A stretch of 64,000 bases of DNA from VAZQ01 sp036557705 (lineage in GTDB: Bacteria > Pseudomonadota > Alphaproteobacteria > Rhizobiales > Xanthobacteraceae). The stretch is taken from positions 1 through 64,000 of the forward strand of contig DATBHB010000096.1 in assembly GCA_036557705.1 (NCBI GenBank). The letters run 5' to 3'. A model generated the notes under the pieces. That model saw only the letters and a program-made list of their open reading frames with translations, was not told the DNA's origin and did no database searches. Made by a program: the position numbers and the translations under genes. Positions 25,426 through 32,969 of this stretch are shown piece by piece (the first letter of the stretch is position 1; each line of letters starts with the position of its first letter).

Positions 25426-26664
25426 ATGATGCGACATCGGGATTTGAACTCGGATCGAGAACTGTCCGCCGTCGTCGCCCGGATCACGTCCGAGCGCATC
25501 AAGGCCGTGCTGGTCGAGCTTGCCCGCGTCCCGAGCCCGCTGACCGGCCTGTTCGAGGCCGAACCGAAACTGCGCGCCTTCATCGATTCGCAGGTCGAGG
25601 CGCGCCTCCAACGCATGGGAATTGACAACATTAGGCGCGACCCCATGGGCAATCTGCTGGCGCGATACGGCCGCGGTGAAAGCGGCCGCTCGCTGATGCT
25701 CGTGACCAATGCGATGAACCAGCCCGCCGCGACGATGCCCAATCCCTATGGCGGGGAAATACGCGACGGCGCCGCGTTCGGATTCTCCGGCGAGGTCGTT
25801 CTCGGCAAGGGCTTGAGCGAGCAGAAGGCGCCGCTGGCCGCAATCCTCGTGGCCCTCGAAGAGATCGTCGCCTCGAAGATCGCGATTGCCGGCGAGCTCG
25901 CCTTCGTGTGCTGCGTTTCGGGAGAGACCGGACGCCACGACGCCATTGCCGCCCTCATTGCGGAGACCGGGCTGCGGGCCGAGATGGCGGTTCTCAACGG
26001 CACCGGCAATCGCATCAGCCTGGGCAACCGCGGGCGCGTCGATATCGCCATTACGGTCACCGGCACTCCGTGTCACAGCAGCCGCCCCAAGGAGGGATGC
26101 AACGCCATTACCGGCGCGGTTCAAGTGATACGGCGGCTGCAGGAAGAGGTCGCGTTGGCGGCATCGCATCCGCATCTCGGCACCGCCACCGTGGCGATTA
26201 CCCGGATCCGCAGCTTTCCGGATTCGACTCACACGATTGCAGACCGCTGCGAGCTGACCATCGATCGGCGGCTGCTGCCGGGCGAAAGCCCGGATGCTGC
26301 GGTGGCCGAGATTGCCGCAGTCGCGCGCCTCCTCGACGGGGCCGCGGACCCGGCGAGCGGCCGGCCATGGCACGTCAAGGTCGAACAAGGCGCGGTGATG
26401 CATCCGTCGCTCGTTGCTGCCGAATCCCGCGTCGTGCGCGCGCTCACGCGCGCATCCGAAGCCGTGCTCGGAACCGCCCCGGAAAGGTATTACGCAACCA
26501 ATGCCTTCGATCAGGGCTATCTCAATGCGATCGGCATTGAGGCCTGTACCTACGGCCCCGGCGAAGAGCGGTTCGCCCACACCGATTTCGACCTCGCTTC
26601 CGTGGAGCGGACGTGCGACGCCGCCAAGGTCTACGCAGCGCTCATCATCGGGCAGCTTGCTTAG
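25426..26664 (+). CDS. M20-peptidase-family protein with substituted metal ligands
   Basis: A 412-residue protein of the M20/M28-like fold. The N-terminal helix region and GLFEAEPKLRAFIDSQVEARL precede the core strand SLMLVTNAMN. In active M20 enzymes that strand ends in HxD; here the residues are Asn-Ala-Met-Asn. The following GKGLSEQKAPLAAIL corresponds to GRGA-D-KG, with the metal Asp replaced. CVSGETGRHD corresponds to the catalytic Glu-Glu region. The dimerisation domain (about 220-330) has the usual GTPCHSSRPKEG and RCELTIDRRLLPGE patterns, and FAHTDFDL carries the late His. Catalysis may be changed or lost. It begins soon after the repeat-bounded signalling block; the start is weakly supported. 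Confidence 0.7.
   Translation: MMRHRDLNSDRELSAVVARITSERIKAVLVELARVPSPLTGLFEAEPKLRAFIDSQVEARLQRMGIDNIRRDPMGNLLARYGRGESGRSLMLVTNAMNQPAATMPNPYGGEIRDGAAFGFSGEVVLGKGLSEQKAPLAAILVALEEIVASKIAIAGELAFVCCVSGETGRHDAIAALIAETGLRAEMAVLNGTGNRISLGNRGRVDIAITVTGTPCHSSRPKEGCNAITGAVQVIRRLQEEVALAASHPHLGTATVAITRIRSFPDSTHTIADRCELTIDRRLLPGESPDAAVAEIAAVARLLDGAADPASGRPWHVKVEQGAVMHPSLVAAESRVVRALTRASEAVLGTAPERYYATNAFDQGYLNAIGIEACTYGPGEERFAHTDFDLASVERTCDAAKVYAALIIGQLA
25634..25707 (+). repeat. Right copy of the 74-bp direct repeat
   Basis: This is the original context of the repeat, within the N-terminal third of the M20-family gene. It is 72/74 identical to 18365-18438, differing at one A/C and one A/G position. The distance of 7,269 bp defines the enclosed KaiC/kinase/regulator segment. 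Confidence 0.9.
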
Positions 26665-26892
26665 CGTCGGCCACTTATCGATGAGCAGATCAAGATTTGA
26701 GCATGGCGCAGCGGGACCGCGGCCGCGCGCGAGAAAATGGCAGCTTCAAGGCAGCCTGATCGTATTTTTATTGTTTCGGTAGGCGAGTAGCCCTAATTGG
26801 ACCCGGATCGCGTCTAAGGTTGCGGCGCCGGAAGCATCGGGGTGTGGAGAAAGCATGGGGCCACGGGCAGGTATTCCGCGGGCCGGAGGGCC

Positions 26893-27468
26893 ATGATCAG
26901 CGGCTGCGGACGAATTGTCGGCGCGATCATGCTCCTGCTTCTCGTGGCAGGGTGCAGTGCCTTGACCGCCGATCAAGGCGCCGAGATCGGCGCAACACCG
27001 GCTTCGCCCCCGGAGCTTCGGCTCGCTGCCGGCGATAAGGTGCGCGTCATCGTGTTCGGCGAGGACAAGCTTTCCGGTGAATATCAGATCGACAATTCCG
27101 GCGGCTTGTCGCTTCCGCTCGCGGGAACCATCCCGGCCGCAGGGCTCACAAAGGTGGAGCTGGAAGAGTCACTGACCAAGAAACTCAAGGGAGCCTACCT
27201 TCGCGATCCCAAGGTCACCGTCGACGTGACGAGCTTTCGGCCATTTTACGTTCTGGGCGAAGTGTCGAAGCCGGGGGAATACCCCTATCGAAGCGGGCTC
27301 AACGTGCTTAGCGCCATCGCGATTGCCGGGGGCTCGACCTATCGGGCGAGCACGTCAAAGGTCCTTATTCAGCGCTCGGGGACGACCGAAATGACCGAGT
27401 ACCCACAGGCCACGACGGTTCTGATCATGCCGGGCGACGTCGTTCGGGTTCCAGAGCGCTTCTTCTAG
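26893..27468 (+). CDS. Outer-membrane polysaccharide export (OPX/Wza-like) lipoprotein
   Basis: A 191-residue lipoprotein with leader MISGCGRIVGAIMLLLLVAGCS; the lipobox Cys is in VAGC. The start at 26893 follows GGAGGG; an upstream in-frame ATG would bury the leader. The mature part has the polysaccharide export motif (LRLAAGDKVRVIVFGEDKLSG, IDNSGGLSLPLAGTI) and one SLBB-like domain (VLGEVSKPGEYPYRSGLNVL). It lacks the C-terminal membrane helix of full Wza, like short rhizobial OPX proteins. It opens the large exopolysaccharide locus and should form the outer-membrane/periplasmic exit with the Wzc-like protein at 32970. Confidence 0.9.
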   Translation: MISGCGRIVGAIMLLLLVAGCSALTADQGAEIGATPASPPELRLAAGDKVRVIVFGEDKLSGEYQIDNSGGLSLPLAGTIPAAGLTKVELEESLTKKLKGAYLRDPKVTVDVTSFRPFYVLGEVSKPGEYPYRSGLNVLSAIAIAGGSTYRASTSKVLIQRSGTTEMTEYPQATTVLIMPGDVVRVPERFF

Positions 27469-27550
27469 GAGACAGCACGCTTCCCGACTTGTGCAGAAAT
27501 ATGTTGTTTCTGCTCAGCGGGGCCGGTACTTGTCGGGCGGGGGGTGTTGA

Positions 27551-28957
27551 GTGGGAAGGCTGACGGCAGCGCGTGCGGATCGCGTGGGAAGCTGCGGGCA
27601 TCGTCATGCCCGCGGGCGATCGGCCACAACGCTCGCTGTGCTTTCCTTCATCGTTGCAGGCACCGCACCGATGGCGGCTCGGGCTCAGGGGCCCGCAGTA
27701 CCGGCACCGCAGATATTCTATTCCAACGTCGAGCCATTGGCTGCGCAGATTGCGCGTACGCAGGCGGATCCGCGCCCGCAGTCCTCGGACGGCGCCCTTC
27801 AGGTTCTGGATTGGCTGCTTTATGGAAGTGTCGGATGGGGCGCCGCCTGCAATTTCAACTTGAACCTGTCTCCCAGCAATCAAATCCAGGCTTGCGGACC
27901 TCGGTTCGTTCCCTCCGTCGTTGCCGAACACAATACCGGGATCCAGCGTACGTTCCTTTACGGCGTCGGCGATATCACCTGGTACCCGTCGGTGAACCAG
28001 GTTCAGGCGAACGATACGACTGCGGGTATCGTCCACATCTGGGAAATCCAGCGGGACCTGATCTTCCGCGTGCAAGCACAAGGCAAGCTCGATCAGAACT
28101 ATTCGGGGCTTTCCGGCAATCTCGTCGACACCAGTCTGTTTATCACCACGCCATTGAAATATCAGCAAGCCTACCTGTCGAGCTCGGTGCAAAAGAATTT
28201 TGCCTCATTCTTTACCGCGGTCGGAGGCAGTTTGACGATGACGCACTACGAGGACCTGCGCGATAATGCCGGGAACCTCATCGACGAGCATTTTCAAGAC
28301 GGCTCGATCTCCACTCTCAACGGGCGTCTGGGATACTACATCTCGCCGATCATCTATACTTACGTCGAGCCCTCGCTGAATTCGCAGCAATACGTCGATC
28401 CTGGCCTCAATTCCCATGGCTACCGGATCGTGGCCGGTATCGGGTCGGACCGCATCAGCCTGTTCAACGGCGAGATTCACGGCGGCTTCGCTCAGCAACA
28501 ATTTGCCAATGTGGCGATCGGTACCGTCTCGGTTCCCGTGTTCGGCGGCAGCCTTTACTGGTACCCGACCCGATTCCTCACCGTGAGCTACACCGCCGAC
28601 CGCGTGTTCGGCACATCCGACTTCAGCCAGAATTCCCTCACTCCGGCACCGATCATCAATCCCTCGACCGGCCTGCTGCCGGGCTCTCCGACCGACAACC
28701 TGACGCAGACGCTCAAGGCCGATTGGGATTTCAGCCGGCACTTCGCGTTTACGGCGGGCATCCAGAGTCAGCAACAGAACTACCTGGATTCGTTCCGCAA
28801 GGACGACCTGCTCACCCTCAGTGGGGCGGTGACCTACAAGGTCACGCAGACTCTCGGCATTCAGCTCACGTACCGTCACCTCCACCTGTTTACCAATCTC
28901 GAGGGCGCCTCATTCACGAGTGATTTTATTGGAATGGGAGGCAGTTCGAAGTTCTAG
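27551..28957 (+). CDS. Outer-membrane beta-barrel protein of the EPS locus
   Basis: A 468-residue product from a GTG start. A basic N-region and hydrophobic core (TTLAVLSFIVAGTAPMAARAQ) form a long signal peptide. The rest shows alternating aromatic strands typical of a barrel, such as QRTFLYGVGDITWYP, IHIWEIQRDLIFRVQ-like strands, RLGYYISPIIYTYVEP and LGIQLTYRHLHLF near the C-terminus. It resembles the BBP2-type outer-membrane proteins found beside OPX genes in exopolysaccharide loci. It may assist export or surface anchoring of the polymer. Confidence 0.75.
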   Translation: MGRLTAARADRVGSCGHRHARGRSATTLAVLSFIVAGTAPMAARAQGPAVPAPQIFYSNVEPLAAQIARTQADPRPQSSDGALQVLDWLLYGSVGWGAACNFNLNLSPSNQIQACGPRFVPSVVAEHNTGIQRTFLYGVGDITWYPSVNQVQANDTTAGIVHIWEIQRDLIFRVQAQGKLDQNYSGLSGNLVDTSLFITTPLKYQQAYLSSSVQKNFASFFTAVGGSLTMTHYEDLRDNAGNLIDEHFQDGSISTLNGRLGYYISPIIYTYVEPSLNSQQYVDPGLNSHGYRIVAGIGSDRISLFNGEIHGGFAQQQFANVAIGTVSVPVFGGSLYWYPTRFLTVSYTADRVFGTSDFSQNSLTPAPIINPSTGLLPGSPTDNLTQTLKADWDFSRHFAFTAGIQSQQQNYLDSFRKDDLLTLSGAVTYKVTQTLGIQLTYRHLHLFTNLEGASFTSDFIGMGGSSKF

Positions 28958-28966
28958 GGCGTGCAA

Positions 28967-29066
28967 CAGCCGTCATCCTTCGAGGCTCGCATGCAGCATA
29001 GCGCGTCGAAGGCGCGCGTAAACGCGCTTATGCTGGCTGCATGCTCGCGCCTCAAGATGACGGCTG
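28967..29066. repeat. 100-bp imperfect palindrome (REP-like)
   Basis: The left arm begins CAGCCGTCATCCTTCGAGG and continues CTCGCATGCAGCATA. The right arm is its near-complement, ending CCTCAAGATGACGGCTG, so the whole element could fold into one long hairpin. It lies just after the barrel gene and may affect transcript stability or termination. The outer part (CATCCTTCGAG ... ATGA) resembles the element inside the methyltransferase gene at 57020. Confidence 0.75.
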
Positions 29067-29196
29067 CGAATGGGCCCGCACTTGTGTTCTGTTTTTGCAA
29101 CAGACCGCAGGAAACTGCGCGGCGCAGCCGGGGAGCCTTTGACTTGTGGCATTGGCTTAGCGTAGCCCTGACAGAACGGCAGGAGGAGGTCTAAAG

Positions 29197-29730
29197 ATGC
29201 GCTCCGCCTTGGTATCGACGCTTGTCATTTCGCTGGTCATCGCGGGAATGCCTCCGTTGCCTTCCTATGGGCAGGGCGCGCCAAAGCCTGCCGGGGCGGA
29301 TGCAACTCCCGCAGGCCCGAATGTGGCGATGCTTGAAATGCTGACCCCGGCCGTGATCGTCGATACGTTCAGGGCGTTCCCGAACGGCGGCGAGCAGCTC
29401 AGCAAGCGCATCGCGGATTTGGTCGTCAAGCACCCAAAGCTTGCGCCGGAACTGGCGAACTATGTCGTCAAGGCGTCAACCTTGACGCGGGCGCAAAAGA
29501 TCGCGGCAGAACGCGGTTTGGCGGCGGCGCTGCAGCGCCTCGGGATCAACGCCGCGGATATCAATCCGCCGCCGCCGCCGCCGGAGTTGCCGCCTGCCGC
29601 GCCCGTCGAAGAAGAAGCGTTCGATCCGGGCTGGCTGCTGCTGCTCGCGGCAGTGATCGGCGGAGGCGTGGCTTGTGCGCTCGAATGCTTCCATCATCAT
29701 TCAACGCTCCCGCCGCCCACGTTGAATTAG
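29197..29730 (+). CDS. Exported hypothetical protein of the EPS locus
   Basis: A 177-residue product with signal peptide MRSALVSTLVISLVIAGMPP. A helical domain (about 45-115) with LTPAVIVDTFRAFPNGGEQLSKRI and ALQRLGINAADI is followed by a polyproline stretch (PPPPPPELPPAAP). A hydrophobic helix (WLLLLAAVIGGGVACALEC) and a His-rich tail (FHHHS) complete it. The C-terminal anchor suggests an envelope protein exposed to the periplasm. No family is recognised; position implies an accessory role in polymer export. Confidence 0.6.
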   Translation: MRSALVSTLVISLVIAGMPPLPSYGQGAPKPAGADATPAGPNVAMLEMLTPAVIVDTFRAFPNGGEQLSKRIADLVVKHPKLAPELANYVVKASTLTRAQKIAAERGLAAALQRLGINAADINPPPPPPELPPAAPVEEEAFDPGWLLLLAAVIGGGVACALECFHHHSTLPPPTLN

Positions 29731-29761
29731 GCGGGTCCACCGAATTTGATCGGGTTTGCTC

Positions 29762-30244
29762 GTGACGCCGAGGGCAGCTGATTGGCCGAGGAGCCGTTCG
29801 AGCATCCTGGTCGCGCTTCTTGCTGCATTGGTTTCTTCCTCCCCCGGCAAGGCGCTCACGCGGATTGAAAACGACCACGGCGGGTCGCTCGGAAGATACC
29901 TGCTGCGGTTTGCGGCACTTCGCGATTCCGGCGAGCGAGTGGTCATTGACGGAACCTGCTCTTCGGCTTGTACGCTCGTCGCTGCGCTGATCCCGAAAGA
30001 GAGAGTCTGCGTGACCGAGCGCGCCATGCTCGGTTTTCATGCGGCCTGGGTCGCACAGGGGCGTCGCGCTGCCGTTGTGAGTCCCGAAGGCACCCAGGCG
30101 CTGTACGAAATGTACCCGCCGCAGATCCAGAAGTGGATCGCGCGCCATGGCGGCCTCGGTCCGCAGATGATCGTCCTCAAGGGACGCGAACTGGCGAGGT
30201 TTTATCGCCCTTGCGGCCCAGATTCCGGCATGGCCTCGCAATAG
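29762..30244 (+). CDS. Exported ClpP/crotonase-like hypothetical protein
   Basis: About 160 residues from GTG 29762; a TTG two codons earlier is also possible. A hydrophobic leader (SILVALLAALVSSSPGKA) precedes a domain with VVIDGTCSSACTLVAALIPKE and RVCVTERAMLGFHAAW. The Ser-Ala-Cys-Thr and Gly-Phe-His arrangement is like the ClpP-fold periplasmic proteins of the COG3904 type, in which the Ser after CS could be a nucleophile. A closing Cys near the end (RPCGPD) may form a disulfide. Function within the EPS locus is unknown. Confidence 0.6.
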   Translation: MTPRAADWPRSRSSILVALLAALVSSSPGKALTRIENDHGGSLGRYLLRFAALRDSGERVVIDGTCSSACTLVAALIPKERVCVTERAMLGFHAAWVAQGRRAAVVSPEGTQALYEMYPPQIQKWIARHGGLGPQMIVLKGRELARFYRPCGPDSGMASQ

Positions 30245-30615
30245 CCGGGCGGCATAGCCGGGCGGCCTTGGCGGTCCCTGCGTACCCCTCTGTCATGTTT
30301 CTGCCACGACCGGCATGTTTATACCAAAGTAACAAGAACCTTGACTGCGGGTGGGGTGCTTCCAGCGAGCCAACGGCTCGAACGGGACCTTCACGCACTG
30401 TGCAAATCTGGACCGGCCCGCGCGTTCGCAGGCGCGGACGGGGCAGGGCTGTGTTACCTCCTCCGCGTGTGGGGGAGAATTTGCCCCGGACCTGATCCGG
30501 GGTCGGATCGCGCCAGCGATCCGGGCATGGGGGGCAGGCGCGATCCAAGCGCGACGCTCTAGCTAGCGGCGATGGGCAAAACGGGTGAACGCCAATTCAC
30601 CCGAACGGCGGTAGC
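30245..30615. other. Gene-free region with a hairpin
   Basis: This 371-bp interval has no credible gene. CCCCGGA (30484-30490) and TCCGGGG (30496-30502) form a 7-bp stem with a 5-nt loop, without a T-run. The flanking sequence is repeat-like and highly GC-rich. Confidence 0.35.
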
Positions 30616-31257
30616 ATGCAGCGACTGAACCTCTGCGCGATCGGACTGGCCCTCCTGTTCGGCATCGGCGCCTATCGCGGGGCCGACCTGGTCGCTTTTG
30701 AAAGAGTTGCCTCGCCGCTGATCGGCGAGAGGAGCGCCCAACGCATTTCGCCGATCGACGTCTCTCTGGCGCCGTTCATTGCAAGCTTCCTCGATGTGCC
30801 TGGCGCGGCCGAGCGGGCGCGCGAGCTGCGGCTTGCGATCGTGCTGAGGCAAACGCCGAACGATCGCGCTGCCGTCGAGGAGGCCATATCGGCGATCGCA
30901 GAGCGCTCGCCGACGAGCACCCCTGCTTGGCTGGCGCTGGCAGAGGCGCGTTCGGCGCGCGCGGCTCCCATCGAAGACGTGCTTGCCGCCTTTCGCATGT
31001 CGGCGCTGACCGGATCGCACGAGGGCTACCTGATGACGGACCGTGCGATCTTCGGGCTCGAACATTGGGCCGAACTGCCGGAGCAGGACCGGCGGACAGT
31101 CATTCGCGATCTCGCCACCAGCGTTCCCCAACTGGGGGCCGACCGGCCGCGCAGCATTCTCGGCGAGAAATCCGCACCGGAGCGCGAGGCCATCCGCTCT
31201 GCCCTTGTGGCTTCCGGGCTCGCGAGCCCAAAAACCCTCAGCTCTCTGGGGATGTGA
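30616..31257 (+). CDS. Membrane-anchored helical protein of the EPS locus
   Basis: A 213-residue product. An N-terminal hydrophobic segment (LCAIGLALLFGIGAYRGADL) could be a membrane anchor. The remainder is helical and Ala/Arg-rich with TPR-like spacing (LRLAIVLRQTPNDRAAVEEA, STPAWLALAEARSARA). It precedes the Wzy_C gene by 43 bp and is presumably co-transcribed. Such small helical partners of ligase/polymerase proteins are common, but no named family is recognised. Confidence 0.6.
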   Translation: MQRLNLCAIGLALLFGIGAYRGADLVAFERVASPLIGERSAQRISPIDVSLAPFIASFLDVPGAAERARELRLAIVLRQTPNDRAAVEEAISAIAERSPTSTPAWLALAEARSARAAPIEDVLAAFRMSALTGSHEGYLMTDRAIFGLEHWAELPEQDRRTVIRDLATSVPQLGADRPRSILGEKSAPEREAIRSALVASGLASPKTLSSLGM

Positions 31258-31300
31258 ATTGGCGGCGACACAACGCCTGGAAGCGCCTGCAGCGGCAGGC

Positions 31301-32764
31301 ATGAAACCCGCCGCTCCGAAAACGCGCGCGCCGTTCCCGAGCGATCTCGCCAATGACTCGCCAAGCCGCGCTACTTCGATCACGATCGATGACGTTCTTC
31401 TCACATTGTTTGTCGGTGCGCTGGCCTGGACACCGTTTTGGCTCGGCAGCAATCGGCCCATCGCCTGGGGAATCAACGCGGTCCTGTTCTGCGCCTTGGC
31501 GTGCGCCTATGAGATCGTCCTGGCGGTGCGCGGTCGCCCGCATCCGCTGCCGATCGGCCGGATCAGGATTGCGGCCGGTTTGTTCGCCCTCGCCGCGCTA
31601 TGGGCGCTCCTCCAGAATGCGACCTGGACGCCCAGCGCCTGGCAGCATCCGCTGTGGCGGCTCGCCGCCGACGCGCTCGATCGCAAGGTCGCCGGCAGCA
31701 TCAGCATCGATCGCGATCTCTCTCACCTCGCGCTCTTGCGGCTGCTCACGGCCGCGAGCGCGTTCTGGCTCGCGCTTCAGCTCGCTGGCGATGAACGCCG
31801 CGCCCGGCTCCTGGTCTGGTCGGTGATCGTCATCGGCGCGCTCTATTCGGCCGTGGGCCTTTTCGCTCTCGGAATCCTCGGCAGCGGACGCGTATTCACC
31901 TTGCCGGGCGTGGGCCCGTCGAAATTCGTGACCTCGACCTTCGTCAGTCAAAATCATTTCGTGACTTTCGCCGGCATCGCGCTCATCGGCGCGGTCGGCC
32001 TCACGCTTCGGGCCTATCGCGAAGCCTTCGGGCACACTGCGAGCCTGCTGCGGCTGAAATTTGCCATGCTCATCGAAACGAGCGGCGGCAAGGCTGCGCT
32101 CCCGCTGGCATCGGCGGCGGTCATTCTCCCGGCGCAGCTCCTCACCGCCAATCGCGGCGGGATCATCTCGACCGCGCTCGGCATCGTGGTGCTTGTATCC
32201 CTGACCATGCGCAATGCGAGGACCCGTAAGCGCAGCGAAGTCTTGCCGGCCCTGTTCGCATTGCTGTTGATCGGCGCCGTGTTCGTGAGTTTCGGCGACC
32301 TCTTCCTCGGCCGCATTGCCCGAGACGGCATTATCGATCACGGCCGCGGGTGGGTCGCGAGCTTGACGATCGCGTCGATCCTTACCCGGCCGCTGACCGG
32401 CTTCGGCTACGGCACCTTCTCTGCAGCCTTCCCGATGTTCCGCGACGGCGGGATGAATCTCGAACTGTTCTGGGACAAGGCTCACAACACCTATCTCGAG
32501 GTTTTCCAGGGCCTTGGCCTGCTGTTCGGGACGATGTTGATTGCCTCCGTCGCGCTCCTGGTTTGGATTTGCATCAAAGGCGCGCGGAGCAACAGGCGCG
32601 GCGTGACCATCCCGGCCATCGCGGCGGGCGCTTCGGTACTCGTCGGCGTGCACGCCCTGGTCGATTTCAGCCTGCAGATCCAGGCCGTGACCTTGACCTA
32701 TATGACGATTCTCGCGGCCGGCGTGGCGCAGGCGGTCAGTTCGCGCCAAGCGCCGCAGACTTAA
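31301..32764 (+). CDS. O-antigen ligase/polymerase (Wzy_C) family protein
   Basis: A 487-residue polytopic inner-membrane protein with about 11-12 hydrophobic helices. Wzy_C signatures occur in the second half: QLLTANRGGIISTALGIVVL, LTGFGYGTFSAAFPMFRDGG, the periplasmic-loop motif AHNTYLEVFQGLGLLFG and GVHALVDFSLQIQA. It joins or transfers lipid-linked oligosaccharides at the periplasmic face. The ATG at 31301 is used; a TTG at 31259 would add 14 residues. A second polymerase candidate lies at 49966, so one of the two may act as a ligase. Confidence 0.85.
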   Translation: MKPAAPKTRAPFPSDLANDSPSRATSITIDDVLLTLFVGALAWTPFWLGSNRPIAWGINAVLFCALACAYEIVLAVRGRPHPLPIGRIRIAAGLFALAALWALLQNATWTPSAWQHPLWRLAADALDRKVAGSISIDRDLSHLALLRLLTAASAFWLALQLAGDERRARLLVWSVIVIGALYSAVGLFALGILGSGRVFTLPGVGPSKFVTSTFVSQNHFVTFAGIALIGAVGLTLRAYREAFGHTASLLRLKFAMLIETSGGKAALPLASAAVILPAQLLTANRGGIISTALGIVVLVSLTMRNARTRKRSEVLPALFALLLIGAVFVSFGDLFLGRIARDGIIDHGRGWVASLTIASILTRPLTGFGYGTFSAAFPMFRDGGMNLELFWDKAHNTYLEVFQGLGLLFGTMLIASVALLVWICIKGARSNRRGVTIPAIAAGASVLVGVHALVDFSLQIQAVTLTYMTILAAGVAQAVSSRQAPQT

Positions 32765-32789
32765 TGCGAACTGCGTCAGAAGAGCTTCT

Positions 32790-32921
32790 GTAGGGTGGGC
32801 AAAGGCGCGATCCACACGCACCAGCCCTCGCCACACGTAGAAAAGAGCGCCGTGCCCACGCGCGCCGTCTGCGTGGGCACGGCACACGCGCTAAAGCGCG
32901 TTGCGCCTTTGCCCACCCTAC
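32790..32921. repeat. 132-bp interspersed repeat, copy 1
   Basis: The ends are an inverted repeat (GTAGGGTGGGCAAAGGCGC at the left, its exact complement at the right). Inside there are further paired segments (CGTGCCCACGCG / CGTGGGCACG). The same element, also 132 bp, occurs reversed at 62282-62413. No transposase frame is present, so it looks like a MITE or REP-type element. It lies between the Wzy_C and Wzc-like genes. Confidence 0.9.
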
Positions 32922-32969
32922 GAAACCTCACGTTCATCGCGCCCGCCTAACCTCTCCCACTAACCCCCG

